Notes under the pieces: model-generated
What the model was told of the DNA's origin: nothing
What the model saw: the letters and a program-made list of their open reading frames with translations, nothing else
Databases searched by the model: none
Translations under genes and position numbers: made by a program
Assembly (NCBI GenBank): GCA_021029095.1
Contig: JAJOHG010000009.1
Coordinates: forward strand, 496,001 to 560,000
DNA from: Phellopilus nigrolimitatus
Lineage: Eukaryota > Basidiomycota > Agaricomycetes > Hymenochaetales > Hymenochaetaceae
Reading direction: 5' to 3'
Length of the DNA: 64,000 bases
Shown: positions 35,101-45,400 of the stretch, piece by piece
How the letters are laid out: every line of letters begins with the position of its first letter
Position numbering within the stretch: position 1 is the stretch's first letter

Positions 35101-35180
35101 CCTTACCGTTGTCCAACGTTAACCTCTGTCTTCATACGGATCGCGCATGGCCCATAAGAAGTGAAAGATGTCCTTGGTGC
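35101..35180 (+). pseudogene. Epoxide hydrolase 3'-end remnant in module 2
   Basis: Bases 35101-35146 match the last intron of the epoxide hydrolase gene (28650-28693; shared CCTTACCGTTGTCCAACGTT). From 35147 the match jumps to sequence just after the EH stop codon (GGCCCATAAGAAGTGAAAGA). The last EH exon, about 175 bp, is missing. This is the junction left when the EH copy of module 2 was deleted. Confidence 0.8.
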
Positions 35181-35890
35181 TGAGTCCTGACTCTTTTGCT
35201 TCTGGCTACTACCGTGACTGTATTTCTTGGAATGCTGACCTTCTGTCGATAGTGCGTGCACGAGGCCTACTAGCTAACAGTAGTGTCCTATTTTTTTTTC
35301 TTTGCTCAGCCAATTGTCGGCGTACGCGCCGAAGCAGCACCGGGAGCTGATCAATGCGATGAAGTTACTCTGTCGCTTACAAACGTTCATATATATGTTG
35401 TGCATGATCGCCCCGACATTCTCGCCTTTCTGCTAAACATGATTACTGTGTTCTGACTGTACAGCGCCATTTCAAGACTAGCGCACCCATGTAACACATT
35501 AGTGCTTTTTTTTTTTTCTTACTGGAGTTGGCACTTGAATTTCGCCGATTTATGGTGACTACTATCTTTAGAATAGCCGAGCAATGGATCCCGACTAGAG
35601 GTGTGATATTGCGGAAGTCACGCAAACCACTGGTGCGTCATGGAAAATTCCTCCAAGTCACATGCGGGGCACAACAACTTCTTTCTTATGATTTGCACGG
35701 GCTCCAGTGGCTTACCCCCGCTTGTCTAATAATAGTAGTCGCCATAAGTCGGCGAAGCCTAAGTGCTAACTCCAATAAAAACACTATTGAGTACAGAGCG
35801 GTTCTTTCGTTGTACTCCCCACTAAGCTGCTGGATGCGGATTGTTCAGCAAGTGCTGAGTGAGCAGCTACTTTACTAATGATCCCTATGC
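35181..35890. other. Duplicated spacer upstream of SDR2
   Basis: It shares blocks with the SDR1 and SDR3 upstream spacers, notably CCAATTGTCGGCGTACGCGC near 35310, plus roughly 300 bp of unrelated sequence around 35500-35780. No gene is recognised. Confidence 0.5.
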
Positions 35891-36066
35891 ACGCCAGCAC
35901 GGTAGCTCATGCAGCTGTCTGAGTTGGTGCCTGCGCGGTTAGCGGTTAGATAGGAGAGGGAAGGGTATATAAGACGGACGCAAGTTCAAAAGACGGGTCA
36001 TTAAGCACTTGCACGTTTAAAAGCCAAGATCAGCCACTCGACGTTTACCTACTCTAGCAAAGCACA
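35891..36066 (+). promoter_or_regulatory. Promoter of SDR2
   Basis: GCTCATGCAGCTGTCTGAGT and GGTATATAAGA at 35964-35974 lie about 94 bp before the ATG, matching SDR1 and SDR3. Confidence 0.75.
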
Positions 36067-37058
36067 ATGGCAACACTCGAGGGAAAGAAAATAGCAATCG
36101 TTGGTGGCTCGTCTGGCATCGGTTACGCCGTCGCAAAGGCCTCCTTGCTCTCGCTTGCCGACCACGTTATCATTGGCTCGTCCTCTCGGGCTAAGGTGGA
36201 AGCTGCAGTTTCCAAAATCCAAGCTGAGCTTTCGGGCAAGGCCGCCAAGGGGAAGGTCTCGGGCGAGGTCATCGATGCGAGGGACTCGGCTTCCGTGAAA
36301 GCCTTTTTCGCGAAAGTTGGCGAGATCGACCATTTGGTCTGGAGCAGCGGAGATTCGCTGCAATTAGGGTTCTCAGACGTGGATTTAGAGCAGCGTAAAG
36401 GTCCGTTTTTGTTTTCGATATCGTTAAAACCGACCTACTTGCTGACTCCATAATTAAACAGACGTATTTGACGTACGGTTCTGGGGCGCAGCCATCGCTG
36501 CGCAAACAGTAAAGATCAGCGAAGGAGGGTCTATCACATTCACGATCGGTGAGTTGGCGAAATCCATACCGTTTGCGATAAAATACTGTGTAATTGACGT
36601 TGGCCTCCAGGTCAGGCGCTCATTAAACCTCAGCATGGATGGTCCTTGGTAGCTGGCATCGCTGGTGCAGTAGACGGTCTCACTCGGGGGCTGGCGGTAG
36701 ATCTAGCCCCGATCCGCGTGAACGTCGTCAGTCCCGGGCTGGTCAAAACGGAGGTAAGCTTGTTTCATGAATGGATTTTCTGGCCGATGCTACTTGCTTA
36801 TATTTGTTTTAATCCGGTGAAGCTTTGGGACCCTATTGCGCCCGACGCCAAAGAGCAAATGCTCGAGGCGGCTGCGAAATCGCTTCTCGTGAAGCACGTC
36901 GCTGGCCCCGACGAGATAGCCGAAGCCTATACATTCTTGATGAAGTAAGCTCTACAACCCATGCTGCATTTCTAATTAGATGCTAAGAAATGGGCAATAG
37001 GTGTGCGTACATCACCGGGAAAAGGATCGAGGTAGACGGTGGTGTGCTACTCGTGTAG
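36067..37058 (+). CDS. Short-chain dehydrogenase/reductase-like protein, SDR2
   Basis: This paralogue of SDR1/SDR3 has the same exon layout: IVGGSSGIGYAVAKASL, IDHLVWSSGDSLQLGF, DVFDVRFWGAAIAAQTVK, SITFTIG, QALIKPQHGWSLVAGIAGAV, DGLTRGLAVDLAPIRVNVVS, LWDPIAPDAKEQM, VKHVAGPDEIAEAYTFLM and CAYITGKRIEVDGGVLLV, then a stop. It is the most diverged of the three (GKVSGEVIDAR, QLGFSD, VKTE), although the reading frame is clean, which suggests maintained function. The positions equivalent to the classical Tyr/Lys pair are again Val and Ala. Its expected P450 partner lies 11.7 kb downstream as a pseudogene, separated by an island of unrelated genes. Confidence 0.86.
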
Positions 37059-37502
37059 TTTAACGCATCCTTTGTAAACAATAGGAAGTGCTGGGTCTGC
37101 ATCTGCAGATCCATATTCAGTAGAAATTAATCGAAGAGAAAAGGTCGGAAGATTAGGAACAACACAAACTTACAATTGCATGTGGGCATTACTCCAACAA
37201 GCGGCTAAGCTGTGTCAGCTCGAAGGACGAATGATCGAGTAAGAACATATTAATTGTTAGGCTTCAAGGGCAGTGAGATGGACGATTAACGATTCGCTTT
37301 TCTTGTGGGCAGGCCGTTGAACTTGAAGTGAATAGTATTATATCACATGCGAGCTCACAGACATATTACATAAGCCCCTATTAGAAACTGAATTGTTCAC
37401 GTGCACATATCGCTAAAATCATCGACAAGCAGTATTCGACATACGCATCCAGCTTCGAGTTTGGAAAGGAAACAATCGTCAGACAAGCTTGATTGTTTTC
37501 AG
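37059..37502. other. SDR2 3' flank; module homology ends near 37380
   Basis: Similarity to the SDR1 downstream region continues to about CATATTACATAAGCCC (ending 37379) and then stops. This marks the left edge of the island. No gene is present. Confidence 0.6.
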
Positions 37503-38607
37503 TCAGAATCTGAGTCATCCTAAGTCCAAGTGCTATCAATAAATCATAATTTGACGGTGGTAAGGGGCTCACCATGTACTCGATGACCTCTTCTTCTCCA
37601 TCGTCATCCAGGAAACCCCACGGAGCTTCCACATTTGCCCAGCTGATTGTCGCAGCGTTATCCAGATGTGCTCGCGAACCAAAAATTAATGCTTACAAAT
37701 CACCCTTGGGAGCATTTGGGTCGTAGCTTTCGCGTCGAATTCTACGCTTTGTGATTTTCTTGATGGAATACAGAGGGACGAAGACAGCCTCGTCATTATA
37801 TCCCTTCTGCAACATGCCAGCAATGCCGTCGTCCACCCATTTTGTGCCGATTCCTGCTCCGTCTGAAGCGCCTGGAGCAGCGATGCTAGGAACGTCCGCT
37901 ACTAAAGCGACGCTGACCGTCTCGTTGCCTGTAGCATCATCAGTGTCAGATCGGGTGGCTCCAAACGCATAATTAAACACTTGCTCTTGTTGGAAAGATA
38001 CAGCGCATACGCGGGGCACGAATACACATGTGTTACAAGTGTCTTGTCTTTCAACAACCCGCTTTCAAGAGATTTAGCGAGAAACTCGTCCGGAACTCTT
38101 GTAATGCGAGGCATGTGCATGATGAGAAGAGCTCCACGCGAGTCATTAAACTGCCATTGGCCCTTGAGAGATGCGTCTTCAAAACCAGCGACATTGCTGC
38201 GAATCCAATAAATCGCAGTAAAGATGAAACCGGCGTACAATGCTCACACTTTGTTATCAGCTCCGAGCTCGCGTTCTTTCGCATTCATTGACTTTATGAC
38301 ATGCTTCTCGAGAGCCTTTTCGGATACCGGCTCAAATTGCGCCGCGAGATCAGCAACAGATTTGTCACTGCTGGTATAGATATTGCCTTCTTTCACGAAC
38401 TGGCCAGACTCGGTGTCGATTTCACCATAGTCCCCCGCCTACAACATCAATAGACCAATGTCCACGTGAGTGAATGCCATAAATTATAGATTGGATAGAG
38501 CTGACCGTAATCTGGATCGACGGATCCCAATTTGCCCACCAGGACGAGGATCGTTTGATCAAATCTATGAACTTGCGCGAGGCCTCTTTCTTGGCCCGGA
38601 AGAGCAT
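37503..38607 (-). CDS. Uncharacterised basidiomycete protein with AGDYGEID and WQFN..RGA blocks
   Basis: Function is unknown. I recall homologous hypothetical proteins in mushrooms. Five introns can be placed. Exon 1 from 38607 reads MLFRAKKEASRKFIDLIK and WWANWDPSIQIT. The joined protein continues AGDYGEIDTESGQFVKEGN, ALEKHVIKSMNAKERELGA, NVAGFEDASLKGQWQFNDSR, GALLIMHMPRITRVPDEFL, THVYSCPAYALYLSNKSN, ETVSVALVADVPSIAAPG, GTKWVDDGIAGMLQKGYN, YSIKKITKRRIRRESYD, WANVEAPWGFLDDDGEEEVI, and ends in an acidic EYMDDSDSD. The intron at 37929-37984 uses a GC-AG pair with donor GCAAGT; this is the only junction found that restores the frame. There is no signal peptide or membrane segment. It lies just inside the left edge of the island. 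Confidence 0.8.
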
Positions 38608-39703
38608 GCTGCGTGTGTTGGGGGATACGGAAAAGCGGTCGACGTTCGAATGGGTATATAAGTGACTGTTTAATAGCAGTGTTCATTTAGATCACCTGCC
38701 ACTGAGCCATGATTCTATCATTGTTATCGGTATTATCAAACGCCGAATCGACAAGTATCCATCTACATGCCTGAACGATGATGAGAAGAGACGCTCATAC
38801 AATGAAGTTTGCTTTCCTAAGAAGTCAGGTAGGGCACCGCACCGTACCGCATACCGATGCAGCCGTATAATTCGAACCCGTATAAGAGCACGAACCTTAT
38901 ACAACATGTCGCATAGGTGTTTGGAAGCCACATACGGTACAGCACAAACTTCATTTGGCCGTAGACGCTGTTACGGATGCATAGGTACATCAAATTGACG
39001 CACCATGCCGAAGCACACGAGAAGCCATAAGAGCAGGGCGCTAAAAAGGCCCGTGTCGCATCTCTTCCTGATTCCAGTACTGCCATCAAGTGTGGATAAA
39101 GGACGAGGACCTCTTTATCGGTGCGAAGGCGATTGCTCCATGAATGCTGTGTATCTCGAACGTACTCGGGTGGAGAGGCCACTGCTCCGCATGACATGTA
39201 TTACAATTCCTTCCATTTATTTGTGTGCATATTGCACTGCTAGCCTGGCGCGTTCTGCGGGGGGAAGCCGCCGCCAGGGAGCGTTGCAGTCTAGGGCGTG
39301 GTCGCGGGCTGGCTGTAAAGTGTATCCGTTTTGTCCGTGGTGCTGTTGCCGAGTCGAGACACTGATATGCTCCCAGCCTGCGTCGCCATATTTCAAGCGC
39401 ATGATACTCGGGTGGTGCGATCCGCCGAGTGCATGTGCATTGCAGCGAAGGGCGGGAGCGTGTATAAAAAATGCGCTTTAAAAGGTGCCCTGCCTGATGT
39501 GTCCAGAGCCATGCCCATGCGTGTGTCCGGAGCTGGGGTAGAGCGCGGGAACGCGCCTGCGACTCGAGGGTGTGGACGTAGGACGTCGACGGTGGCGGCG
39601 GTGCGGAATGCGCATACTAGTTCCAGAGGATGGAGCACCGATGGCGTGCTGTATAAGGAGCGCAGATAGCTGAGAGTGTTGAATCGCAGCCCTCTGCGCG
39701 CAA
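38608..39703. other. Gene-poor stretch with a stray transposon end
   Basis: GTAGGGCACCGCACCGTACC near 38829 resembles the terminus of the hAT-like element at 39704 (GTAGGGCTCCGCACCGTA) and is followed by similar CCGTATA-rich sequence. I find no matching second end, so it is probably a truncated relative. A 158-codon frame at 39005-39481 has no recognisable domain and is not annotated as a gene. Confidence 0.45.
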
Positions 39704-39938
39704 GTAGGGCTCCGCACCGTAACCGTAATTACGGTTTACGGCCGTACCGTATACGGTTACGGGCCGTATCGTATGGACAACTGCAAGAGAAAAATACGGC
39801 ACCGTATTGCACGGTCCGTACCCGTATTATACCCGTAGAATACGGTCGTATACGGCCGTAAATACGACATACGGCATTGCTAAACATATATTAGGGTTTC
39901 AAGCAAATAAATAAATATTTTAAGCATTTTATACCTTA

Positions 39939-40587
39939 CAGTATACTACACCTCCTTTAGACACCCAATCGTATTTTCGACCTTTTTGCCACACAACACT
40001 ATTTTTTGTTGATTAAATTTTTTAGACTGATTGCTAGCTATACTGAGAGTACTGTATGAAAATTTAAAGAGATTCTGTGAACAGAAAGAAATAACAAAAT
40101 TGTTCTGTGAAAACAAGGCTTTTGTCACAGATACAGGTCCTTTAGACACCTTGTGACACCATCACAGACGCGCCAAGTGTACGACAAACGCGTATTGGTA
40201 AGATTTGCAGGTGTCACGCTCAGACACCCATTGCACAGTATTTTGCCTACCGTTAATGTTGTTGGCCTCCAATATCCAAGCTTGAAAAGCGAAAATAAAG
40301 TGTGCATTGTACTACATATTATCATATAGATATATAAGCAAACCGGGTTTTCAAAGAATTAAGACTTGCAGACATTGATTGCATCATTACTGATAAATGC
40401 AGATTTTGGTACTGTTTTGACTCTTGAGGATGAACAAATGCATTGTTTTTGCTCATAATTTATATGCATATATGGTACACCTATTGCAATGCATAGTTAA
40501 AATTTCAGGCCAAAATACTAAGAATTGACGGAGAAAATGTGGGGTGTCTAAAGGACTAGTGGTGTCTAAAGGAGGTGTAGTATACTG
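39939..40587. mobile_element. TA-target MITE (CAGTATAC ends) nested in the hAT-like element
   Basis: The 649-bp element has inverted termini CAGTATACTACACCTCCTTT followed by AGACACC, mirrored at the right end. TA flanks both sides (39937-39938 and 40588-40589), as expected of Tc1/mariner-type insertion. No coding capacity is seen. A remnant end with the same terminus occurs at 16251-16278. Confidence 0.85.
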
Positions 40588-40883
40588 TATTTGGTATCCA
40601 TACTATAACCAAATTGAGCAAACAACCAATATTGTAAGAGTACGTATTGTACTTGGAACGGATCGGCCTCGAACACTGTGCTTGCCGACTCCACCGAGAA
40701 CCGCATTCATAGAGAAAATAAATAAAATAAAAACAGGGAAAGGCACGCACGGTATTTCAGAAATAGATGGAGCAAAATGGCTCGAGTCGGACTGCTGCCT
40801 TGTAGTCTTAATGTTCGTGATGCTCCCTCTCTTCTTTAGTGACGATCCAACAGGGCTTCGGCATGGTGAGTCAATTTGATATA

Positions 40884-41638
40884 CAGTCGACTATCTAATA
40901 ATGCATAAGCTAATAATGCATATGAGCTACTAATGCATACGAAATGGCGGAACCGACTTCGTCCCCACTAAGATATGCATAAAATCCAATATCGAATACT
41001 GCATACGAAATTTGGCCATATGCATTATTAAATATGCCTTTTTGGGTAATTTTTGTCACGATTTGATGCACTTGTATCCCGATGGTGATCCCAGCAAGAC
41101 ATTAAATATATTTCTGACAGCCAGCATGCAAAAAAATAAGTAAACAGAAGAGAAATCAATGCTCTATTTCGAATTGCTACACAAGCTTTGTTATGTAAGC
41201 AAAGAAAAATTGAAGCCTCGCAACAAATCAAGCACATACCACCCTCAAACTCGTAAGCCAAGAGACATAAATTCACCAGAGACATCTGCTATATCAGCTG
41301 TCTCTGCAGCTGGTGGAACCTCCAACACATGGATTTGGCAACTCATAAGCAAGTTACACTCCATTCATTCTTTCCTGTACAATTTTCAGATACTATGAGC
41401 ACATCTCAGGTTTGCTGTTGTCATTATCTTTTGATGCTTTTTAATTCAACTATTATCATTATATCGGTAATTTATATCACTTCGGAAAGCACGCAAATAT
41501 CGGCGCTTAACTAGTGTGACAAGAGCATACTACAAAGTCACACATTGTCACAATAAAGTGACATCTACTACTGCATATGATCTACTAATGCATACGAAAA
41601 CTGGGGACGGACCTTATGCATTATTAGATAGTCGACTG
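40884..41638. mobile_element. pogo-like TA-target element (CAGTCGAC ends) nested in the hAT-like element
   Basis: The 755-bp element has termini CAGTCGACTATCTAATAATG and CATTATTAGATAGTCGACTG, flanked by TA (40882-40883 and 41639-41640). The termini share CAGTCGA and repeated AATGCATA words with the element at 16531-17236, so they are related families. An open frame of 79 codons at 41159-41398 has no recognised domain. Confidence 0.87.
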
Positions 41639-41798
41639 TACGTACGTGCCGTAATGCCGTATACGGCCGTATAAATACGTTCCGTACCGTATGTTGCCTC
41701 TAAAACCCGAGATACGGCACGTTTTTATACGGTCCGTACCCGTATACGAAGTCGGATTATACGGCCGTATCCGTATACGGTACGGTGCGGAGCCCTAC

Positions 41799-42452
41799 GC
41801 GGCGCAAGGCACCGAGGTCGAGCAGTACTCGCATGCTCCCTCCGCTCCGCCAATGTGCTTACCATGTTTGCACGTCTCTCCCGAGGCGAAATTACCTGGC
41901 TATCGCCTCTTCCAAGAGCCCGCATTTTCAACGCGAACAAAAGGAAGATAAGCGAAAAAAAAATCAGAGAAAATCTTCCGCCTGCCGCTTAGCTCGTCAG
42001 AGTATTTCTAGCTATTACTTTGCTTCTGTATTCTTACTTACTGCCGTTCATCTGCAGTACTATTTTGTACATGTGATTGGATTTTTCAAGTTGTGCCCAC
42101 GTTTCGTCTCATTCAGGTGAATAGTACAATATGGTCGAATCGCACGCGAAGCCGACGAGGAAATGTACTTATGCACTCGAGACTCGAGTGACCGATCGTT
42201 GCAGATGTCAACGGCGAAACGCAATGGCAGTAAATGGTGTTTCAAATGTCAAGGACAAGAGCAATGTATAGTTAATCGAATCTCGATGCGGTCCGAACTA
42301 CAGATACGTAGAATACACGCTGAAAACTACAGAGAACTAGAGTACTTGCAGGCCTAGCAAGGCGACAGAAGACAACTGCATACGGCTGTACGGAAGACCC
42401 GTTAGAAATATACATATTGAAAAGGGCGAAAACTCAACTGTTCTCTTGTTCA
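41799..42452. other. Gene-free stretch
   Basis: The stretch is the 3' flank of the TPR-CHAT gene plus unassigned sequence. Confidence 0.4.
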
Positions 42453-45400
42453 TCATGCTCCTATATGAATGAAATTAACCCATCTCTCGACCGTCATACC
42501 CCTCCTCCTTCGCAAACGTTGGATTGTTTCATGTAGAGCCTTCGCAGACCTCTTGAACGCCACCTCCGGAGAATCCTCCGCGAGCATACACTCGTAAAAC
42601 TTCTTAGCAACAAACGGCCCGTCGTCGTCAGCCATCGCCCACATTGTACCGATCACACTTCGAAAGCCGCAAAACTGCATGGCTGCAGCAAGGTGAAGCA
42701 CTTCCTCGCGTGAGTCGTCTATGATCTGTCCCGCACTGTGACAGGCAGATAAAAAAGCGATTTCGGCATTGGGTAGATCGGACCGGATGATATCGAGCAA
42801 AGTGAGACGGTCACCGCCGAAAAGCTGGAACGCGTGTTTGAAAGGTTCCTCGGGATTTAAATGACCGTGGCAGGCAAAATGTACCCAGTTCTGGTCACGA
42901 AGGTTGTCGATAACCGCCTCGCAAGTAGCTTGCTCACGAACAAGACATCTGACAAAATCTCTGTCCTTCCTTATGGCACGATATTCTTTTTCTACTAGGG
43001 GGATACTTTCATCAGGCAGAGCAACAACAAGGAGTTGTGGTCGTCCAATGTCGTGTCTCCTAATCCCAGGCTTGGACTCCCGAGCATTGATCAAGGCTGT
43101 CAGTGTCGGGGTGTAAGATGAGATGTAATCATCTGAGAGATATTTTCTGCTGCCTTCCACAACGCGGATCGGGCCTGCCGCATGAAAAGGTAGAGAAGAT
43201 AAGAAAGATGTAGGGCACCACCAGATACGAGTATGTTTCTTAATCCCGAGCTCATCGAGCTTCTCGACCACCCGCGAAACCACCTGGTCCCACAGGGAGC
43301 CCAACACATCTCTGATATCCGCATCGCATCCATTCGGTTCCCTCTGAACTTTTTCAAGTGCAGTCTTGAGATCTTTCACAAGCAAAGGACCATCGTGGTC
43401 GAATTTTGAATCGAGTTCGATGCTGACAGGCGGGCGATCATAAAGAACAATAAAGGCATCGGAACGATATCGGCTGTGGCTGACGATGATGACGGGGCCC
43501 TCGACAGCAGCCTCTTGAAGAGCACTAAATCGTCGAGGTTGTAGGAAGTCTTCAAATCCTGACGTCGCACGAATATTTGCAACAATGTCGTCTCGTTGGG
43601 ATGCAAGATGCCGCTTTCGAGAATACATCTCATCCACGAACTTCTGCGATACACTTGTAAGGCTATCCTCTGCGACCAGGGTGGTTAGCTTCGACTCGGA
43701 TGAAGTAGCAAGTGATTCCAGTTTGCGGCTGGTATCGAGGAACCTGTTCACCAAGTCCTCGTCGACTCCTACAGGCTGATCCATTGGTGTTCTGAGGCCG
43801 CGCATCTGCGACCAGATGAGAGCCCTTCCTTGCTCGAGCATCTCTACAGCCTGAGCCACTTCACCGACCTCTATGGCATACGAGGCCGCATCCGAAGCGA
43901 GAGTTGGATAGTTTTTTGCACTGCTAAGAGTCTTATGCTGCATCTGCACGGTAGGACTTATAACGAGGGAGCTCTCGAGGAGTGACAAGGCGACGCGGTA
44001 AGCTCTTAACGTGGAAGCATGACATTGTGATCGTGCAAAGCGTGCCCATCCTATTGCTACTGTGAGCCGCAGTAGGGTATTGGAGAAGACATGATCAGCG
44101 CCTTCTTCATATATACGAAGTGACTCCTCGAGATCCTCCATCCGATCTATCTGCTCAAAACGAATGCGCAAGGCCCCTGCAAGGTTGTACAGTGACAAGG
44201 AGCGATCGGGGTGCCCATGAGGACGTAGTATTACCGCATCACGGAAGTAAGCAATGGATTCCTTGAGATCCTCCATCCGACCTGTTTGCTCAAAATAAGT
44301 AGTCATGGCTCCTGCAAGGTTGTCTAGTGATGAGGAGCGATTAGGATGCCCAGGAGGACGCAGGTCCAGCGCATCACGGAAGTGGGTAATGGATTCCTTG
44401 AGATCCTCCATCTGACCTGTCTGCTCAAAACGGGTGAAAACGGAAGTTGCAAGGTTGCATAGCGAAAAGGAGCGATTAGGGTGCCCGGGAGGATGCAGAT
44501 CTAGCGCATCTCGATTGAGGGCAATGGATTCCTCATTATCCCCCACTTGACCTGTCTGCTCAAAACGAGCGCGCAAGGCAGTTGCAAGGTTGCTCAGTGA
44601 TGTGGAGCGAACAGGGTGACCATAAGGATTTAGATCTAGCGCGTCTCGATGGAGGGAAATGGACTGCTCGAGATCCTCCATCCAACCTGTCTGTTCAAAA
44701 CGGGTGCGCACGGCAGTTGCGAGGTTGTTCAAACACGCAGACCGATCAGGGTGCCCAAGAGGATGTAGATCTAGCGCTTGTCGATGGAGCGAAATCATCT
44801 CCTCGAGATCCTCCATCCGACCTGTCTGCTTAAAACAAGTAGACATGGCTACTCCAAGGTTGTTTAGTGATGAGGAGTGTTCAGGATGTCTGTGAGGATG
44901 CAGGTCAAGTGCATTCCGGTAGTGGGCAATGGACTCCTCGAGATCCTCCATCCGACCTGTCTGTCCAAAACCAGTGAGCATGCCATTTGCAAGGTTGGTT
45001 AAAGACACAGAGCGATCAGGGCGCCCAGGAGGACACAGGACTAGTGCATCACGGAAGTGGGCAATGGACTCCTTGAGATCTTTCATCCGACCAGTCTGTT
45101 TAAAAAGAGCGTGCAAAGCATTTCCAAGGTCGTTAAGAAATGCAAAGCGGTAGGGGTTCCCAGGATGATACAGATTTAGTGCTTCGCGAGCGAGGGTAAT
45201 GGAATCCTCAAGATCCCCCATTTGACCTGTCTGCTCAAAACGAGTGCGCTTGGCTTCCGCAAGGTTGTGTAGTGACAAGGAGCGTTCAGGGTTCCCAGGA
45301 GGACGCAGGTCCAGTGCGTCACGAAAGAGGGTAATGGACTCCTCGAGATCCTCCGTCTGACCTTTATGCTTAAAACGAGTGAAAACGGCAATTGCAAGAC

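Larger units (their letters stand above)
39704..41798. mobile_element. hAT-like non-autonomous element hosting two nested TA elements
   Basis: The ends are inverted: GTAGGGCTCCGCACCGTA at 39704 and TACGGTGCGGAGCCCTAC ending at 41798. Both subterminal regions (about 180 and 150 bp) are dense in CCGTATACGG-type palindromes. Flanks GCGCGCAA and GCGGCGCAA resemble an imperfect 8-bp target duplication, so the hAT assignment is tentative. Removing the two nested elements leaves about 690 bp, with no transposase recognised. Confidence 0.75.

Noticed and set aside
39005..39481. 158-codon plus-strand frame
   Set aside because: It has Cys/Arg-rich composition and no domain, and overlaps antisense frames of similar length next to transposon remnants. 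I could not support it as a gene.
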